DNA of 64,000 nucleotides, from contig NZ_JABWRJ020000005.1 of NCBI RefSeq assembly GCF_014268935.2, positions 372,001 to 436,000 on the forward strand, given 5' to 3'. Each line of letters starts with the position of its first letter. Within the stretch, counting starts at the first letter, position 1. This document shows, piece by piece, positions 1 through 8,237 of the stretch. The notes beneath the pieces were generated by a model, which had not been told where the DNA came from, made no database searches, and saw only the letters and a program-made list of their open reading frames with translations. The position numbers and the translations under genes are program-made. The DNA is from Pseudomonas peradeniyensis (GTDB lineage Bacteria > Pseudomonadota > Gammaproteobacteria > Pseudomonadales > Pseudomonadaceae).

Positions 1-117
1 CGTCACTCATCAGACGCGTTTCTTTACACCCTCGCACAGTTTTCCGCCTGCACGATCCCGCGCAGCGCCTTATCATGCATCCCATCGTGTTGGCCATTCG
101 GCCAGGAGATAACGACC

Positions 118-513
118 GTGGAACATGTCGACGACCTCACCCGTCAGAAGATCCGCGAGTGGCAGCTGCGCCGCCTGGAAATCAAGGACCAGATGGCCGC
201 CAGCCCCGAGCGTGTGCTGGAGTTGTCGCAGGTGCTCGACCAGATGGAAGAAGAGCATGAGCGCATCCTCGAGGCAGCGGTCGTGCCTGTGGCAGTGACG
301 GCTGATGCGGCGGCCTTCGAGTTGCAGGTGCAGGTATCGGCGCACTCGGTGCGTGACTTGCGCAAGCTGCTGGAACTGGCCCTGCATGAGCTCGATGGCG
401 TACTCGACGCCCCGCAGGCGGGTGTCAGCTATCCCGGCGACATGGCCGGGTCGTTGGGGGCCTACCGCTTCGAACTGGTGGTGGGGCAGGCCGCTGAATC
501 CGACAAACCTTGA
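118..513 (+). CDS. Hypothetical protein, 131 aa
   Basis: I do not recognise this family. The predicted protein is soluble, with no signal peptide or membrane segment. Its N-terminal half (about residues 5-65) is rich in charged and Leu residues and looks helical or coiled-coil; the C-terminal part is mixed. The GTG start at 118 is chosen because AGGAG sits at 104-108 with correct spacing. The stop overlaps the start of the downstream helicase-like gene by four bases, so the two are probably translationally coupled and may work together. The position left of the dnaX region is shared with uncharacterised small Pseudomonas genes, but that is recollection, not a search. The coding call is firm; the function is unknown. 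Confidence 0.75.
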   Translation: MEHVDDLTRQKIREWQLRRLEIKDQMAASPERVLELSQVLDQMEEEHERILEAAVVPVAVTADAAAFELQVQVSAHSVRDLRKLLELALHELDGVLDAPQAGVSYPGDMAGSLGAYRFELVVGQAAESDKP

Positions 514-2486
514 GTGATCCCCGGACCCGTACCGACATGCAGCCCGAGCACTTCGACTTTTCCCATCCGGTGTACCTGCCGGTCAGCGCAGAGGTGTGCC
601 AGGCCTTGCTGCAGGCCGAGGGCGCGCCTGCGCTTGACGCACTGGGCGAGCCGGAGCTGGCGGCCGTGCTGGTGATCCAGAACCTGGCCCAGGCACAGGG
701 TCAGGTCGATGCGCGGGCGGCGGAAAAGGTGCTGGGCAAGCTGTTGGCGTGGGCGGTCGATGGCAGGCACTCGCCTGGCGTGGACTTGCTGTCCGAGGCC
801 CGTCGGCTGTTCGATGCGCGCAAGCTCTATTTCGGCCTCGAGGTGATCAAGGGTTCCAAGCTGCGCCTGCTCGATGCCGAACAGGTTCAGGCGCGGGAGT
901 ACCTGTTGGCGGACGGCAAGTGGGATTTCGACTACCGCATTCGTCTGCATCACAGTGACAACCCGTTCAGCCAGCGGGTGGCCACCGGCTTTGACAGCGA
1001 GCGCTGGCTGACCGTCGAGCAGGACAAGCTGCTCAAGGTCATCCAGGCCAACCTCGACGAGGACATCCATGTGCAGGGCTATGCCGGGATCGGCAAGAGC
1101 TATCTGCTCGGCGCGCTGATGGAATGCCTGCCCCGTGGCCGGGTGCTGGCTTTGGCGCGCACGCCGGCCAAGCTCGGTACCCTGCGTCGGCGCATGGGGC
1201 TGGATGCCCAGGCCAAGGTCGGCATGACCTTCGGCCAGTTCGCCCGGGCCTTGCTCAAGGATACCCGGCCGGTTCCCGCCCGGACGGCGCAGCGCGGACC
1301 TGGCAAGCGCCGGCTGGCCGAAGAGCTGGGGATCGTCGGGCTGCGCCAGTACGACGCCGAGCACGCACTGGATATCTGCCTGGAAGTGCTGCGCAACTAT
1401 TGCGAGTCGCGGGACTACAGCCTGTCCAGCCGCCACCTGCCGCATTTTCGCCAGGCGCTGTCCGGCCTCGATGCCCAGGTGCTGCTCGAGTACGCCAGCC
1501 GCCTGTGGCGTTACCTCGAGGCGCAGCCGGCCTGGGGCGCGCAGAGCGGGTTCGAGGCGTTGCTGCTGCTCAAGCGTGCCAGCCTGGGCGGCTGCAGCGT
1601 GCCCGGGCGTTTTAGCCACGTGATCATCGACGAGAGCCAGGACGTGCCGGCCTCGCTGCTGCAGGTCATCGAGCGTGGCCGCCAGGTGTTGATCACCCTG
1701 GGCGACGAATACCAGAAGGCCACCGGCGAGGTGGTCAGGCGCGAGCGTCAGGTGCGCCAGAAGGACATGGCCTTCGCCGTGCGCTCCGGGCCCAAGGTGG
1801 AGCGCCTGATCAACCCGTTGATCGGTGTGCACTCGAAAAAATCCAAGGTCGCGTTCGAGGCGGCGCGGCATGTCGATGTCGGCATCGAGCACTTCCCCGA
1901 AGGTTATGTCCCGCCCGAGGGCTGCGTGGTGCTCACCGCCTCGCGCTGGGACACGATGCGCTGGGCCATGGAGATGGCCGAGTCCAACTGCCTGCTGAAC
2001 TTCCCCGACTGGCCGGACATGCGGCGCTTCATGGTTACCGCGATTGGCCTGTTCAGGGCGGCGTTCTATGCGCCGGGGCAGGACGCCGAAGGGCCGCATG
2101 GGTACTTCGCGCACCTGCTCGACTGGCAGCAGGTACGCGAGTCCGAGCGCTTCGATGCCGCGTTCCAGTGGGTCGAGGCGCGGCTGGAGGCGGGTTTCAA
2201 GCTTGCCGACCTGACCGGTCTGGATGCGCGCGTCGCCGCGCAGCCCGCCAGCCTCACGCTGTTGATGGCCGAGGAGGCCGGTGGCCTGGAGTTCGATCAG
2301 GTGCTGTTGACGCCGGAGCTGATGACCACCCAGCGCTTCAAGGACGCCTACGCCTTCGATGCGCGGATCTGCGCGGTATACATCGCCCTGTCGCGGGCGC
2401 GTCGGCAGTTGTACCTGCCCTATGACGTGGAAGAGTGGATCAACTACCACAAGGGCCAGCCGTTCCGCGAGTTGCACGGCTACTGA
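510..2486 (+). CDS. Superfamily 1 (UvrD/Rep-like) ATPase/helicase-domain protein
   Basis: The 658-residue protein has SF1 helicase hallmarks. These are a Walker A loop GYAGIGKS near residue 190, a Walker B/motif II region VIIDESQD near 374 followed by a GDEYQ motif III-like stretch, and a C-terminal motif VI-like segment IALSRARRQLYLP near 630. It is expected to be an ATP-driven DNA motor or DNA-binding ATPase. The first ~170 residues match no domain I know. The start is TTG at 510, overlapping the stop of the preceding gene; an in-frame ATG at 537 (MQPEHF) is a reasonable alternative. The pair with the upstream small protein looks like a two-gene operon. A long open frame on the opposite strand (462-2477) is a GC-bias shadow. 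The family call is good; the specific role (repair or defence) is not determined. Confidence 0.8.
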   Translation: MSDPRTRTDMQPEHFDFSHPVYLPVSAEVCQALLQAEGAPALDALGEPELAAVLVIQNLAQAQGQVDARAAEKVLGKLLAWAVDGRHSPGVDLLSEARRLFDARKLYFGLEVIKGSKLRLLDAEQVQAREYLLADGKWDFDYRIRLHHSDNPFSQRVATGFDSERWLTVEQDKLLKVIQANLDEDIHVQGYAGIGKSYLLGALMECLPRGRVLALARTPAKLGTLRRRMGLDAQAKVGMTFGQFARALLKDTRPVPARTAQRGPGKRRLAEELGIVGLRQYDAEHALDICLEVLRNYCESRDYSLSSRHLPHFRQALSGLDAQVLLEYASRLWRYLEAQPAWGAQSGFEALLLLKRASLGGCSVPGRFSHVIIDESQDVPASLLQVIERGRQVLITLGDEYQKATGEVVRRERQVRQKDMAFAVRSGPKVERLINPLIGVHSKKSKVAFEAARHVDVGIEHFPEGYVPPEGCVVLTASRWDTMRWAMEMAESNCLLNFPDWPDMRRFMVTAIGLFRAAFYAPGQDAEGPHGYFAHLLDWQQVRESERFDAAFQWVEARLEAGFKLADLTGLDARVAAQPASLTLLMAEEAGGLEFDQVLLTPELMTTQRFKDAYAFDARICAVYIALSRARRQLYLPYDVEEWINYHKGQPFRELHGY

Positions 2487-2516
2487 GCCCGCTGTCGTAC
2501 GCTGGCCTGGCGGGCC

Positions 2517-2921
2517 TTATCGCGGGGCAGGGCGACTCCCACGCTTGCCCTTGCTGGCTGACACCTGCATCAGCCGCTGGAAGGTCGGGCATTGCAGGTG
2601 GTTCTCCTCGGGGCACACTGCCGCATGCCGCAACCCTTTGCTCATCGCCTGCAGGCGCTTGATCCTCTGCTCGATCTCATCGGCCTTGGCCAGCAGCAAC
2701 GCTCGGTCGACCCGTTGCTCGTCCAGCATCGCCGCCACTTCGTCCAGCGAAAAGCCCGCCGCCTGACCCAGGGCGATCAGGGCCAGGCGTTCTGGTGTAT
2801 CCGCCGGAAATTGCCGGCGCTGGCCATGGCCGGCGAGTGATGTGAGCAAGCCCTTGTTCGCGTAGTAACGCAATGTCGACGCCGGCACTCCGGTGCGCCT
2901 GGCGACATCGGCAATGTCCAT
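2517..2921 (-). CDS. MerR-family transcriptional regulator
   Basis: This 134-residue protein begins with a MerR-type winged helix (DIADVARRTGVPASTLRYYANKGLL, split here by function: helix-turn-helix then the RYY(A/E) wing residues), followed by a long dimerisation helix (about residues 75-112). The C-terminal tail carries two cysteines in the context VCPEENHLQCPTF, a possible metal- or thiol-sensing site. It lacks the CX2CXC cluster of SoxR. It is divergent from the DUF2938 membrane-protein gene. Between them lies a promoter with a 19-bp spacer containing a perfect dyad, the classic arrangement in which MerR proteins twist the promoter to activate it. It therefore probably controls the neighbour and perhaps itself. 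The inducer is unknown. Confidence 0.88.
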   Translation of the reverse strand: MDIADVARRTGVPASTLRYYANKGLLTSLAGHGQRRQFPADTPERLALIALGQAAGFSLDEVAAMLDEQRVDRALLLAKADEIEQRIKRLQAMSKGLRHAAVCPEENHLQCPTFQRLMQVSASKGKRGSRPAPR

Positions 2922-2931
2922 CGCGGCTCCC

Positions 2932-2962
2932 TTGACTTGAAGTTGACTTCAACTTGCATGCT
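2932..2962 (+). promoter_or_regulatory. MerR-type promoter/operator with 19-bp spacer
   Basis: A -35 hexamer TTGACT (2932-2937) and a CATGCT -10-like hexamer (2957-2962) are separated by 19 bp, longer than normal and typical of MerR-activated promoters. The spacer holds the perfect dyad TTGAAGT-TG-ACTTCAA (2937-2952). It lies between the divergent MerR gene and the DUF2938 gene, which starts at 3006. Confidence 0.75.
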
Positions 2963-3005
2963 GCTCGGCATCGACCACTCCGTCAATCTGCCAAGGGCTT
3001 TCGAC

Positions 3006-3500
3006 ATGAGCGTTTCTTCTCTCGCATTTTCCATTTTGCTTATCGGCATCGGCGCCACCCTGGTCATGGACCTGTGGACCCTGCTGCTCAGGCGCCTGGG
3101 CATCACCACCCTGAACTACGCGATGGTCGGGCGCTGGGTTGGCCACCTGTTCGCGAGGCGCTGGCGGCATGCGGCGATCGGCAAGGCCGCGCCGGTCAGG
3201 GGGGAGCTGGCGTGGGGCTGGTTGCTCCACTACGCCACGGGGCTGGTGTTTGCGGCGCTGCTGGTGGCTATTGCAGGGGAGGGGTGGTTGCAGGGGCCGC
3301 TTCTGTGGCCCGCGTTGCTGTTCGGGGTGGTCTCGGTGCTGGTGCCGCTGGTGGTGGTGCAGCCGGCATTGGGTGCAGGGTACTTCGCTGCGAATACGCC
3401 ATCGCCCTTGAAGAGCTGTCTGCGCAGCCTGGTGACGCATTGCGTGTTCGGGATCGGCCTCTACCTGGCGGCGCTGGGTGTCGTGGCAGCAGGTATTTGA
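3006..3500 (+). CDS. DUF2938 family membrane protein
   Basis: From ATG 3006 the protein is about 164 residues. It has four probable membrane helices: near residues 6-24 (SLAFSILLIGIGATLVMDL), around 75-90 (LLHYATGLVFAALLVAI), around 97-120, and at the C-terminus (VFGIGLYLAALGVVAAG). The pattern, with MDLWTLLLRRLG near the N-terminus and GWLLHYATG in the middle, matches DUF2938 proteins as I remember them. The frame also opens at TTG 2937, but that would place the start inside the MerR operator, so 3006 is preferred. Its 3' end overlaps the convergent binding-protein gene by 40 bp. Function is unknown; control by the adjacent MerR regulator is inferred from the promoter. Confidence 0.78.
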   Translation: MSVSSLAFSILLIGIGATLVMDLWTLLLRRLGITTLNYAMVGRWVGHLFARRWRHAAIGKAAPVRGELAWGWLLHYATGLVFAALLVAIAGEGWLQGPLLWPALLFGVVSVLVPLVVVQPALGAGYFAANTPSPLKSCLRSLVTHCVFGIGLYLAALGVVAAGI

Positions 3501-4267
3501 GGCCCTTCGTCATCGGCGAACTGGCGGGTCTGGCGATCATCGGTATACCGCTCGACGATTCGCTGCATTTCCCCGGATTGCTTGATCCGCACCAGCGCCC
3601 TGAGCACACCTTGGGTCGGTAGTTGGGGATCGTTGCGCACCATGCAGCCCAGCGCTTGCTCTTCCAGCACGGCCAAGGCTTGCAGGCGTTGCCCCGGCGG
3701 CAGGGAGCGGTTGTACCACTGCAATGACAGCTGGTTGCTGATCGCGTGGCGAAAGCGTCCGGCCTGGAGCTTCTGCAGGGCCAGCAGCTGGTTGCGGCTG
3801 TCCTCGCGCTGCAGGCGGCCCTGGCTGAACAGGGGTTCCAGGGTGGGGTAGGTGTAGCCGAGCACGGTGCCGATGGCCTGGGGCGGCAGTGCTTCCGGGC
3901 GGGTGGGGCCGCTGTCGCCGGGGCGGCCGATCAGCAGGTCGCGCTGTTCGATGATGGGGATGCTCCACAGGTAGTCGCCCGGCCGGTCGGTCAGCCACTG
4001 GGTGGAGACATAGCAGCGCACGTCGATTTCACCGGCCTGCATCGCCTCCTGCAGGCGCAGGCGGGCCATCACGTGGTACTGCGGGCGGGCGTCGGTCTCC
4101 CGGGCAATGGCCTGCATCAGCTCGAAAAGGATGCCTTCCACCGGTTGCTGGTCCTCGGTGCGCATCAACGGCATGCTCCAGCTTTCGGCGACGGAAAAGC
4201 GCAGCACCGGCGGTTGCGCCAGGCCGTGGGTGGTCCACAGCAACAGGATGGCCAGGACTCGCCGCAC
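3461..4267 (-). CDS. Periplasmic solute-binding protein (SBP_bac_3 type)
   Basis: This 268-residue protein has an N-terminal signal peptide (RRVLAILLLWTTHGLAQP) followed by a family-3 extracellular binding fold. Recognisable parts are the opening strand VLRFSVAESWSMPL, a lobe-I segment GILFELMQAIARET, an (I/V)D(V/I)RCYV segment, and the C-terminal MQRIVERYTDD helix. The start is GTG 4267, supported by a GGAGG on the minus strand 7 bases upstream. No ABC permease or ATPase genes are adjacent, so it may be an orphan sensor or partner of a distant transporter. The ligand is unknown; this type often binds polar amino acids. It overlaps the DUF2938 gene tail-to-tail. Confidence 0.8.
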   Translation of the reverse strand: MRRVLAILLLWTTHGLAQPPVLRFSVAESWSMPLMRTEDQQPVEGILFELMQAIARETDARPQYHVMARLRLQEAMQAGEIDVRCYVSTQWLTDRPGDYLWSIPIIEQRDLLIGRPGDSGPTRPEALPPQAIGTVLGYTYPTLEPLFSQGRLQREDSRNQLLALQKLQAGRFRHAISNQLSLQWYNRSLPPGQRLQALAVLEEQALGCMVRNDPQLPTQGVLRALVRIKQSGEMQRIVERYTDDRQTRQFADDEGPQIPAATTPSAAR

Positions 4268-4398
4268 GCCTCATCCTCCCTGATCCGCCGCCGGTGTGCC
4301 CGTTACTGAGCTTAGACGAGATCGGCAGGGTGCAATTTCGGCCCCGCTCCGCTAGCATTAGCGCTCTTTCCGCCCGCTCCGGTCACGATGGTTTTTTG

Positions 4399-6459
4399 AT
4401 GAGTTATCAGGTTCTTGCACGTAAATGGCGTCCGCGCTCGTTCCGCGAAATGGTCGGCCAGACCCATGTGCTCAAGGCTTTGATCAACGCCCTGGACAAC
4501 CAGCGCCTGCACCACGCCTACCTGTTCACCGGTACCCGGGGCGTGGGCAAGACCACCATCGCGCGGATCATCGCCAAGTGCCTGAACTGCGAGACCGGTA
4601 TCACCTCCACGCCGTGCGGCACCTGCTCGGTGTGCCGGGAGATCGACGAAGGCCGTTTCGTCGACCTGATCGAGATCGACGCCGCCAGCCGCACCAAGGT
4701 CGAGGACACCCGCGAACTGCTCGACAACGTGCAGTACGCGCCGAGCCGCGGGCGCTTCAAGGTCTACCTGATCGACGAAGTGCACATGCTCTCCACCCAC
4801 TCGTTCAACGCCTTGTTGAAGACGCTGGAAGAGCCGCCGCCCTACGTCAAGTTCATCCTTGCCACCACCGACCCGCAGAAGCTGCCGGCGACCATCCTGT
4901 CGCGCTGCCTGCAGTTCTCGCTGAAGAACATGAGCCCGGAGCGGGTGGTCGAGCACCTGACCCATGTGCTGGGCGCCGAGAATGTGCCGTTCGAGGAAGA
5001 CGCCCTGTGGCTGCTCGGTCGCGCCGCCGATGGCTCGATGCGCGACGCCATGAGCCTGACCGACCAGGCCATCGCCTTTGGTGAGGGCAAGGTGCTGGCC
5101 GCCGATGTGCGGGCGATGCTCGGCACCCTCGACCATGGCCAGGTGTACGGTGTGCTGCAGGCCTTGCTCGAAGGCGATGCCCGGGCACTGCTGGAGGCGG
5201 TGCGCGACCTGGCCGAGCAAGGGCCGGACTGGAACGGCGTGCTGTCGGAAATGCTCAATGTGCTGCACCGGGTGGCCATCGCCCAGGCGCTGCCCGAGGC
5301 GGTCGACAACGGCCAGGGCGACCGTGAGCGCGTGCTGGCGCTGGCCCAGGCCCTGCCGGCCGAGGATGTGCAGTTCTATTACCAGATGGGCCTGATCGGT
5401 CGTCGCGATCTACCGTTGGCGCCGGACCCGCGTGGCGGCTTCGAAATGGTCCTGTTGCGCATGCTGGCGTTCCGCCCGGCCGACACCGACGATGCGCCGA
5501 AGCCGGTACTAAAGCCGGTGGGGATCAGCCAGGCCACAGCTGATCCGGCCCATCCGGTGGCAGCGGCGGCTGTGGCCGTGGCGCCGCCCGTTGCTGCCAG
5601 CCCTGTCGCTGAAGCGGTCGCGCCGGTGCCCGTGGCTGAGTCACCCGTACAGCCCGAGCCGCCAGTCATCGACGGGCCGGCCGTTGCCGAGGTTGTCGAT
5701 GCACCGCAACCGGAGCCAGAACCCGAGCCGCAGCCCGTCGAGGAGGTCATCGACCTGCCGTGGGAGGAGCCCGCTGCCGCGCCAGCGCCGGTTGCGCCCG
5801 AGCAGCCGCCCGAGCCTGCACCTGCGGTCGAAGCCGCCAACCCGCAGCCAGACTACGACGAGCCGCCATTCGATCCGTCGGCCTACAGCCCGGCGGGCAT
5901 GGAGCGCGATGACGAGCCGCCGGCGGACGAGGACTACTACGCGCCCGACAGCGACCCGGCCGGCTTCAGCTATCTGGATGAGTTAGCCGAGCACGTGCAG
6001 GAAGAGGCGCCCGCCCAGGCGCCGGAGCCGCTGCCAGCGGCCATGCCCGCGACCGGCCTTGCCCTGCAATGGCTGGAATTATTCCCACAGTTGCCTGTCT
6101 CCGGTATGACAGGCAACATCGCCGCAAACTGTACGCTGATCGCCGCCGACGGTGATGACTGGCTGCTGCACCTGGACCCGGGGCAGGGCGCGCTGTTCAA
6201 CTCGACGCAGCAGCGCCGGCTGAACGACGCGCTCAACCAGCAGCTGGGCCGCGAGATCCGCCTGAAGATCGAGCTGATCCGCCCCGAGCAGGAAACCCCG
6301 GCCCAGGCCGCCTCGCGCAAGCGCGCCGAGCGCCAGCATGACGCCGTGGTGTCGATCGAGCAGGATCCGCTCATCCAGCAGATGATCCGGCAGTTCGGCG
6401 CGACGGTCAGGCAGGATACTATTGAGCCTGTAGACGCCCTGGCCAGCCAGGGCCAATGA
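4399..6459 (+). CDS. dnaX: DNA polymerase III subunits tau/gamma
   Basis: DnaX is the clamp-loader ATPase that organises the replicative polymerase. From ATG 4399 (MSYQVLARKWRP) it is 686 residues. Visible are the Walker A loop GTRGVGKTT near residue 45, a four-Cys zinc module (CLNCE...CGTCSVC) near 61-79, Walker B LIDEVHML near 124, and the sensor-type SRCLQFSL. A Pro/Ala/Glu-rich linker spans about residues 370-550, followed by the conserved C-terminal domain that contacts polymerase alpha. The frame is open 105 bp further upstream, but the family start is MSYQVLAR. I see no A-AAA-AAG slippery heptamer, so a frameshifted gamma product like that of E. coli is not obvious. It heads the conserved order dnaX-ybaB-recR. 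Confidence 0.97.
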   Translation: MSYQVLARKWRPRSFREMVGQTHVLKALINALDNQRLHHAYLFTGTRGVGKTTIARIIAKCLNCETGITSTPCGTCSVCREIDEGRFVDLIEIDAASRTKVEDTRELLDNVQYAPSRGRFKVYLIDEVHMLSTHSFNALLKTLEEPPPYVKFILATTDPQKLPATILSRCLQFSLKNMSPERVVEHLTHVLGAENVPFEEDALWLLGRAADGSMRDAMSLTDQAIAFGEGKVLAADVRAMLGTLDHGQVYGVLQALLEGDARALLEAVRDLAEQGPDWNGVLSEMLNVLHRVAIAQALPEAVDNGQGDRERVLALAQALPAEDVQFYYQMGLIGRRDLPLAPDPRGGFEMVLLRMLAFRPADTDDAPKPVLKPVGISQATADPAHPVAAAAVAVAPPVAASPVAEAVAPVPVAESPVQPEPPVIDGPAVAEVVDAPQPEPEPEPQPVEEVIDLPWEEPAAAPAPVAPEQPPEPAPAVEAANPQPDYDEPPFDPSAYSPAGMERDDEPPADEDYYAPDSDPAGFSYLDELAEHVQEEAPAQAPEPLPAAMPATGLALQWLELFPQLPVSGMTGNIAANCTLIAADGDDWLLHLDPGQGALFNSTQQRRLNDALNQQLGREIRLKIELIRPEQETPAQAASRKRAERQHDAVVSIEQDPLIQQMIRQFGATVRQDTIEPVDALASQGQ

Positions 6460-6470
6460 ACGGATAACCA

Positions 6471-6495
6471 TGCGGCCCGCCTGTGCCGGGCCGCA
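6471..6495 (+). other. Hairpin between dnaX and ybaB
   Basis: A 9-bp perfect stem (TGCGGCCCG / CGGGCCGCA) with a 7-nt loop follows the dnaX stop. No T-run follows, so it is more likely an RNA-stabilising or attenuating hairpin than a full terminator. Confidence 0.45.
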
Positions 6496-6522
6496 TCACA
6501 TGACCCAATCGAGGTATTCCCC

Positions 6523-6858
6523 ATGATGAAAGGTGGCATGGCCGGCCTGATGAAGCAGGCCCAGCAGATGCAGGAAAAGATGCAGAAGATGCAGGAAGAG
6601 CTGGCCAACGCGGAAGTCACCGGCCAGTCCGGCGGTGGCCTGGTGAGCGTGGTGATGACCGGTCGCCACGACGTCAAGCGCGTCAGCATCGACCAGAGCC
6701 TGATGTCGACCGACGCCGACGACAAGGAAGTGCTCGAGGACCTGATCGCCGCCGCGCTGAACGACGCCGTGCGCAAGATCGAGCAGAGCAGCCAGGAAAA
6801 GATGGGCGGCATGACCGCTGGCATGCAGCTGCCACCTGGTTTCAAGATGCCGTTCTGA
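6523..6858 (+). CDS. ybaB: YbaB/EbfC family nucleoid-associated protein
   Basis: This 111-residue protein begins MMKGGMAGLMKQAQQMQEKM and has the family layout: an amphipathic N-terminal helix rich in Met and Gln, a central sheet (GGGLVSVVMTGRHDVKRVSID), and a C-terminal helix plus flexible tail ending PPGFKMPF. YbaB/EbfC dimers bind DNA as a pair of tweezers and act as nucleoid proteins. Its position between dnaX and recR is conserved in gamma-proteobacteria. A strong hairpin downstream suggests many transcripts stop before recR. Confidence 0.96.
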   Translation: MMKGGMAGLMKQAQQMQEKMQKMQEELANAEVTGQSGGGLVSVVMTGRHDVKRVSIDQSLMSTDADDKEVLEDLIAAALNDAVRKIEQSSQEKMGGMTAGMQLPPGFKMPF

Positions 6859-6879
6859 TCCGGCTCACGCTGCACAATG

Positions 6880-6915
6880 GGGAGCAACGGCCAAGCGGTC
6901 GTTGCTCCCTTCTTC
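6880..6915 (+). terminator. Intrinsic terminator-like hairpin after ybaB
   Basis: GGGAGCAACG (6880-6889) pairs perfectly with CGTTGCTCCC (6900-6909). The stem can extend inward by three pairs, leaving an AAGC loop, and a T-rich stretch follows (TTCTTCGTTCT). It lies between ybaB and recR. Confidence 0.75.
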
Positions 6916-6946
6916 GTTCTGTTTACCGACTGACAGGCCTGCCTAG

Positions 6947-7549
6947 ATGAGCTTCAGCCCCCTGATCCGCCAACTGATCGACGCCCTGCGCATTTTGCCC
7001 GGTGTAGGCCAGAAAACTGCCCAGCGCATGGCCCTGCAGCTGCTCGAGCGCGACCGCAGCGGCGGCACGCGCCTGGCCCAGGCCCTGAGCCAGGCCATGG
7101 AAGGCGTCGGCCACTGCCGCCAGTGCCGGACCCTGACCGAGCAGGAGCTGTGCCCGCAGTGCGCCGACCCGCGCCGCGACGACAGCCAGCTGTGCGTGGT
7201 GGAGGGGCCGATGGATGTGTACGCTGTGGAGCAGACCGGCTATCGCGGCCGCTACTTCGTGCTCAAGGGGCACCTGTCGCCGCTCGATGGCCTGGGGCCT
7301 GAGGCGATCGGCATTCCGCAGTTGATGGCGCGGATCAAGGAGCAGGGGACCTTCAGCGAGGTGATCCTGGCCACCAACCCCACGGTGGAGGGGGAGGCGA
7401 CTGCCCACTACATCGCCCAGCTGCTGGCCGAGAAGGGCCTGGCCGCCACGCGCATCGCCCATGGCGTGCCGTTGGGCGGGGAGCTGGAGCTGGTGGATGG
7501 CGGGACGCTGGCCCATGCTTTCGCGGGGCGCAGGCCGATTTCGCTTTGA
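6947..7549 (+). CDS. recR: Recombination mediator RecR
   Basis: RecR works with RecO (and RecF) to load RecA on gapped DNA. At 200 residues it has the usual family length. It shows the helix-hairpin-helix region (LIDALRILPGVGQKTAQRMA), the four-Cys zinc finger CRQC...CPQC near residues 56-72, and the Toprim domain beginning LCVVEGPMDVYAVEQTG and continuing through ATNPTVEGEATA. The ATG at 6947 gives the typical MSFSPLIRQLIDALR start. It is the last gene of the dnaX-ybaB-recR group and converges on apt. Confidence 0.97.
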   Translation: MSFSPLIRQLIDALRILPGVGQKTAQRMALQLLERDRSGGTRLAQALSQAMEGVGHCRQCRTLTEQELCPQCADPRRDDSQLCVVEGPMDVYAVEQTGYRGRYFVLKGHLSPLDGLGPEAIGIPQLMARIKEQGTFSEVILATNPTVEGEATAHYIAQLLAEKGLAATRIAHGVPLGGELELVDGGTLAHAFAGRRPISL

Positions 7550-7556
7550 AGCTTCA

Positions 7557-7632
7557 AGTTGCAAGCTACAAGCGGCAAGTAAAAGCGGTTATGCGCTGAC
7601 CTGCTTTTACTTGCAGCTTGAGGCTTGCAGCT
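7557..7632. terminator. Bidirectional terminator / long imperfect inverted repeat
   Basis: Between the convergent recR and apt genes. The core GCAAGTAAAAGC (7575-7586) pairs perfectly with GCTTTTACTTGC (7603-7614). Outside it the arms continue as imperfect CAAGCT/AGCTTG-rich sequence for about 30 bp each side. A TTTTAA tract on the plus side and AAAA within the stem allow use in both directions. Confidence 0.7.
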
Positions 7633-7636
7633 GCTT

Positions 7637-8185
7637 TTAATATTCGCTCAGGGAAAACTCGGTCAGGCAGAAGGTCGGAACCCCGGCCGCCTGCAGGCGG
7701 CGCGAACCTTCCAGCTCCGGCAGGTCGATGATCGCCGCCGCCTCGAACACCTGGGCGCCGGTGCGACGCACCAGGTTGGCCGCGGCCAGCAGGGTGCCGC
7801 CGGTGGCGATCAGGTCATCGAAGATCAATACCGAGTCGCCATCGCACAGGCTGTCGGCGTGCACTTCCAGGAAGGCCTCGCCGTATTCGGTCTGGTAACC
7901 CTCCGACAGCACGTCGGCCGGCAGCTTGCCTTGCTTGCGGAACAGGATAAGTGGTTTGTTCAACTGGTGGGCGATGATCGAGCCGATCAGGAAGCCCCGC
8001 GCGTCCATGGCGCCGATATGGCTGAACTCGGCTTCGACATAGCGCTCGATGAACTGGTCGGCGACATAACGCAGCCCGCGCGGCGACTGGAACAGCGGGG
8101 TGATGTCGCGGAAGATCACGCCCGGCTTGGGGAAGTCCACTACCGGGCGGATCAGGGCTTTGAGGTCGAAGGTGTCGCTGTGCAT
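7637..8185 (-). CDS. apt: Adenine phosphoribosyltransferase
   Basis: This enzyme makes AMP from adenine and PRPP in purine salvage. From ATG 8185 it is 182 residues (MHSDTFDLKALIRPVVDFPKPGV). The PRPP-binding motif VLIFDDLIATGGT and the upstream segment GAMDARGFLIGSIIA are clear, as is the family signature FPKPGVIFRDITPL. The longer reading to 8257 is rejected because homologues begin just before the IRPV(V/I)DFPKPG segment. It converges on recR through a bidirectional terminator and lies downstream of anr on the same strand, 52 bp away, so it may also be read from anr. Confidence 0.96.
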   Translation of the reverse strand: MHSDTFDLKALIRPVVDFPKPGVIFRDITPLFQSPRGLRYVADQFIERYVEAEFSHIGAMDARGFLIGSIIAHQLNKPLILFRKQGKLPADVLSEGYQTEYGEAFLEVHADSLCDGDSVLIFDDLIATGGTLLAAANLVRRTGAQVFEAAAIIDLPELEGSRRLQAAGVPTFCLTEFSLSEY

Positions 8186-8237
8186 GGGCGGGTATCCTGG
8201 AAAAACTCGGCGCCAGTATACCCTGTTCACAGGGCGA

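Noticed and set aside
462..2477. 671-codon open frame antisense to the helicase-like gene
   Set aside because: Composition is typical of a GC-rich shadow; the plus strand has ordered Walker A, DESQD and SF1 motif VI.
4268..4398. Possible 4.5S (SRP) RNA gene upstream of dnaX, where it lies in P. aeruginosa
   Set aside because: The 131-bp gap lacks the conserved GGAAGG/AGCAGC apical region and pairing arms; no SRP RNA is visible elsewhere in the window.
5400..6000. Programmed frameshift site for DnaX gamma
   Set aside because: No A-AAA-AAG heptamer or similar slippery run was found in the linker region.
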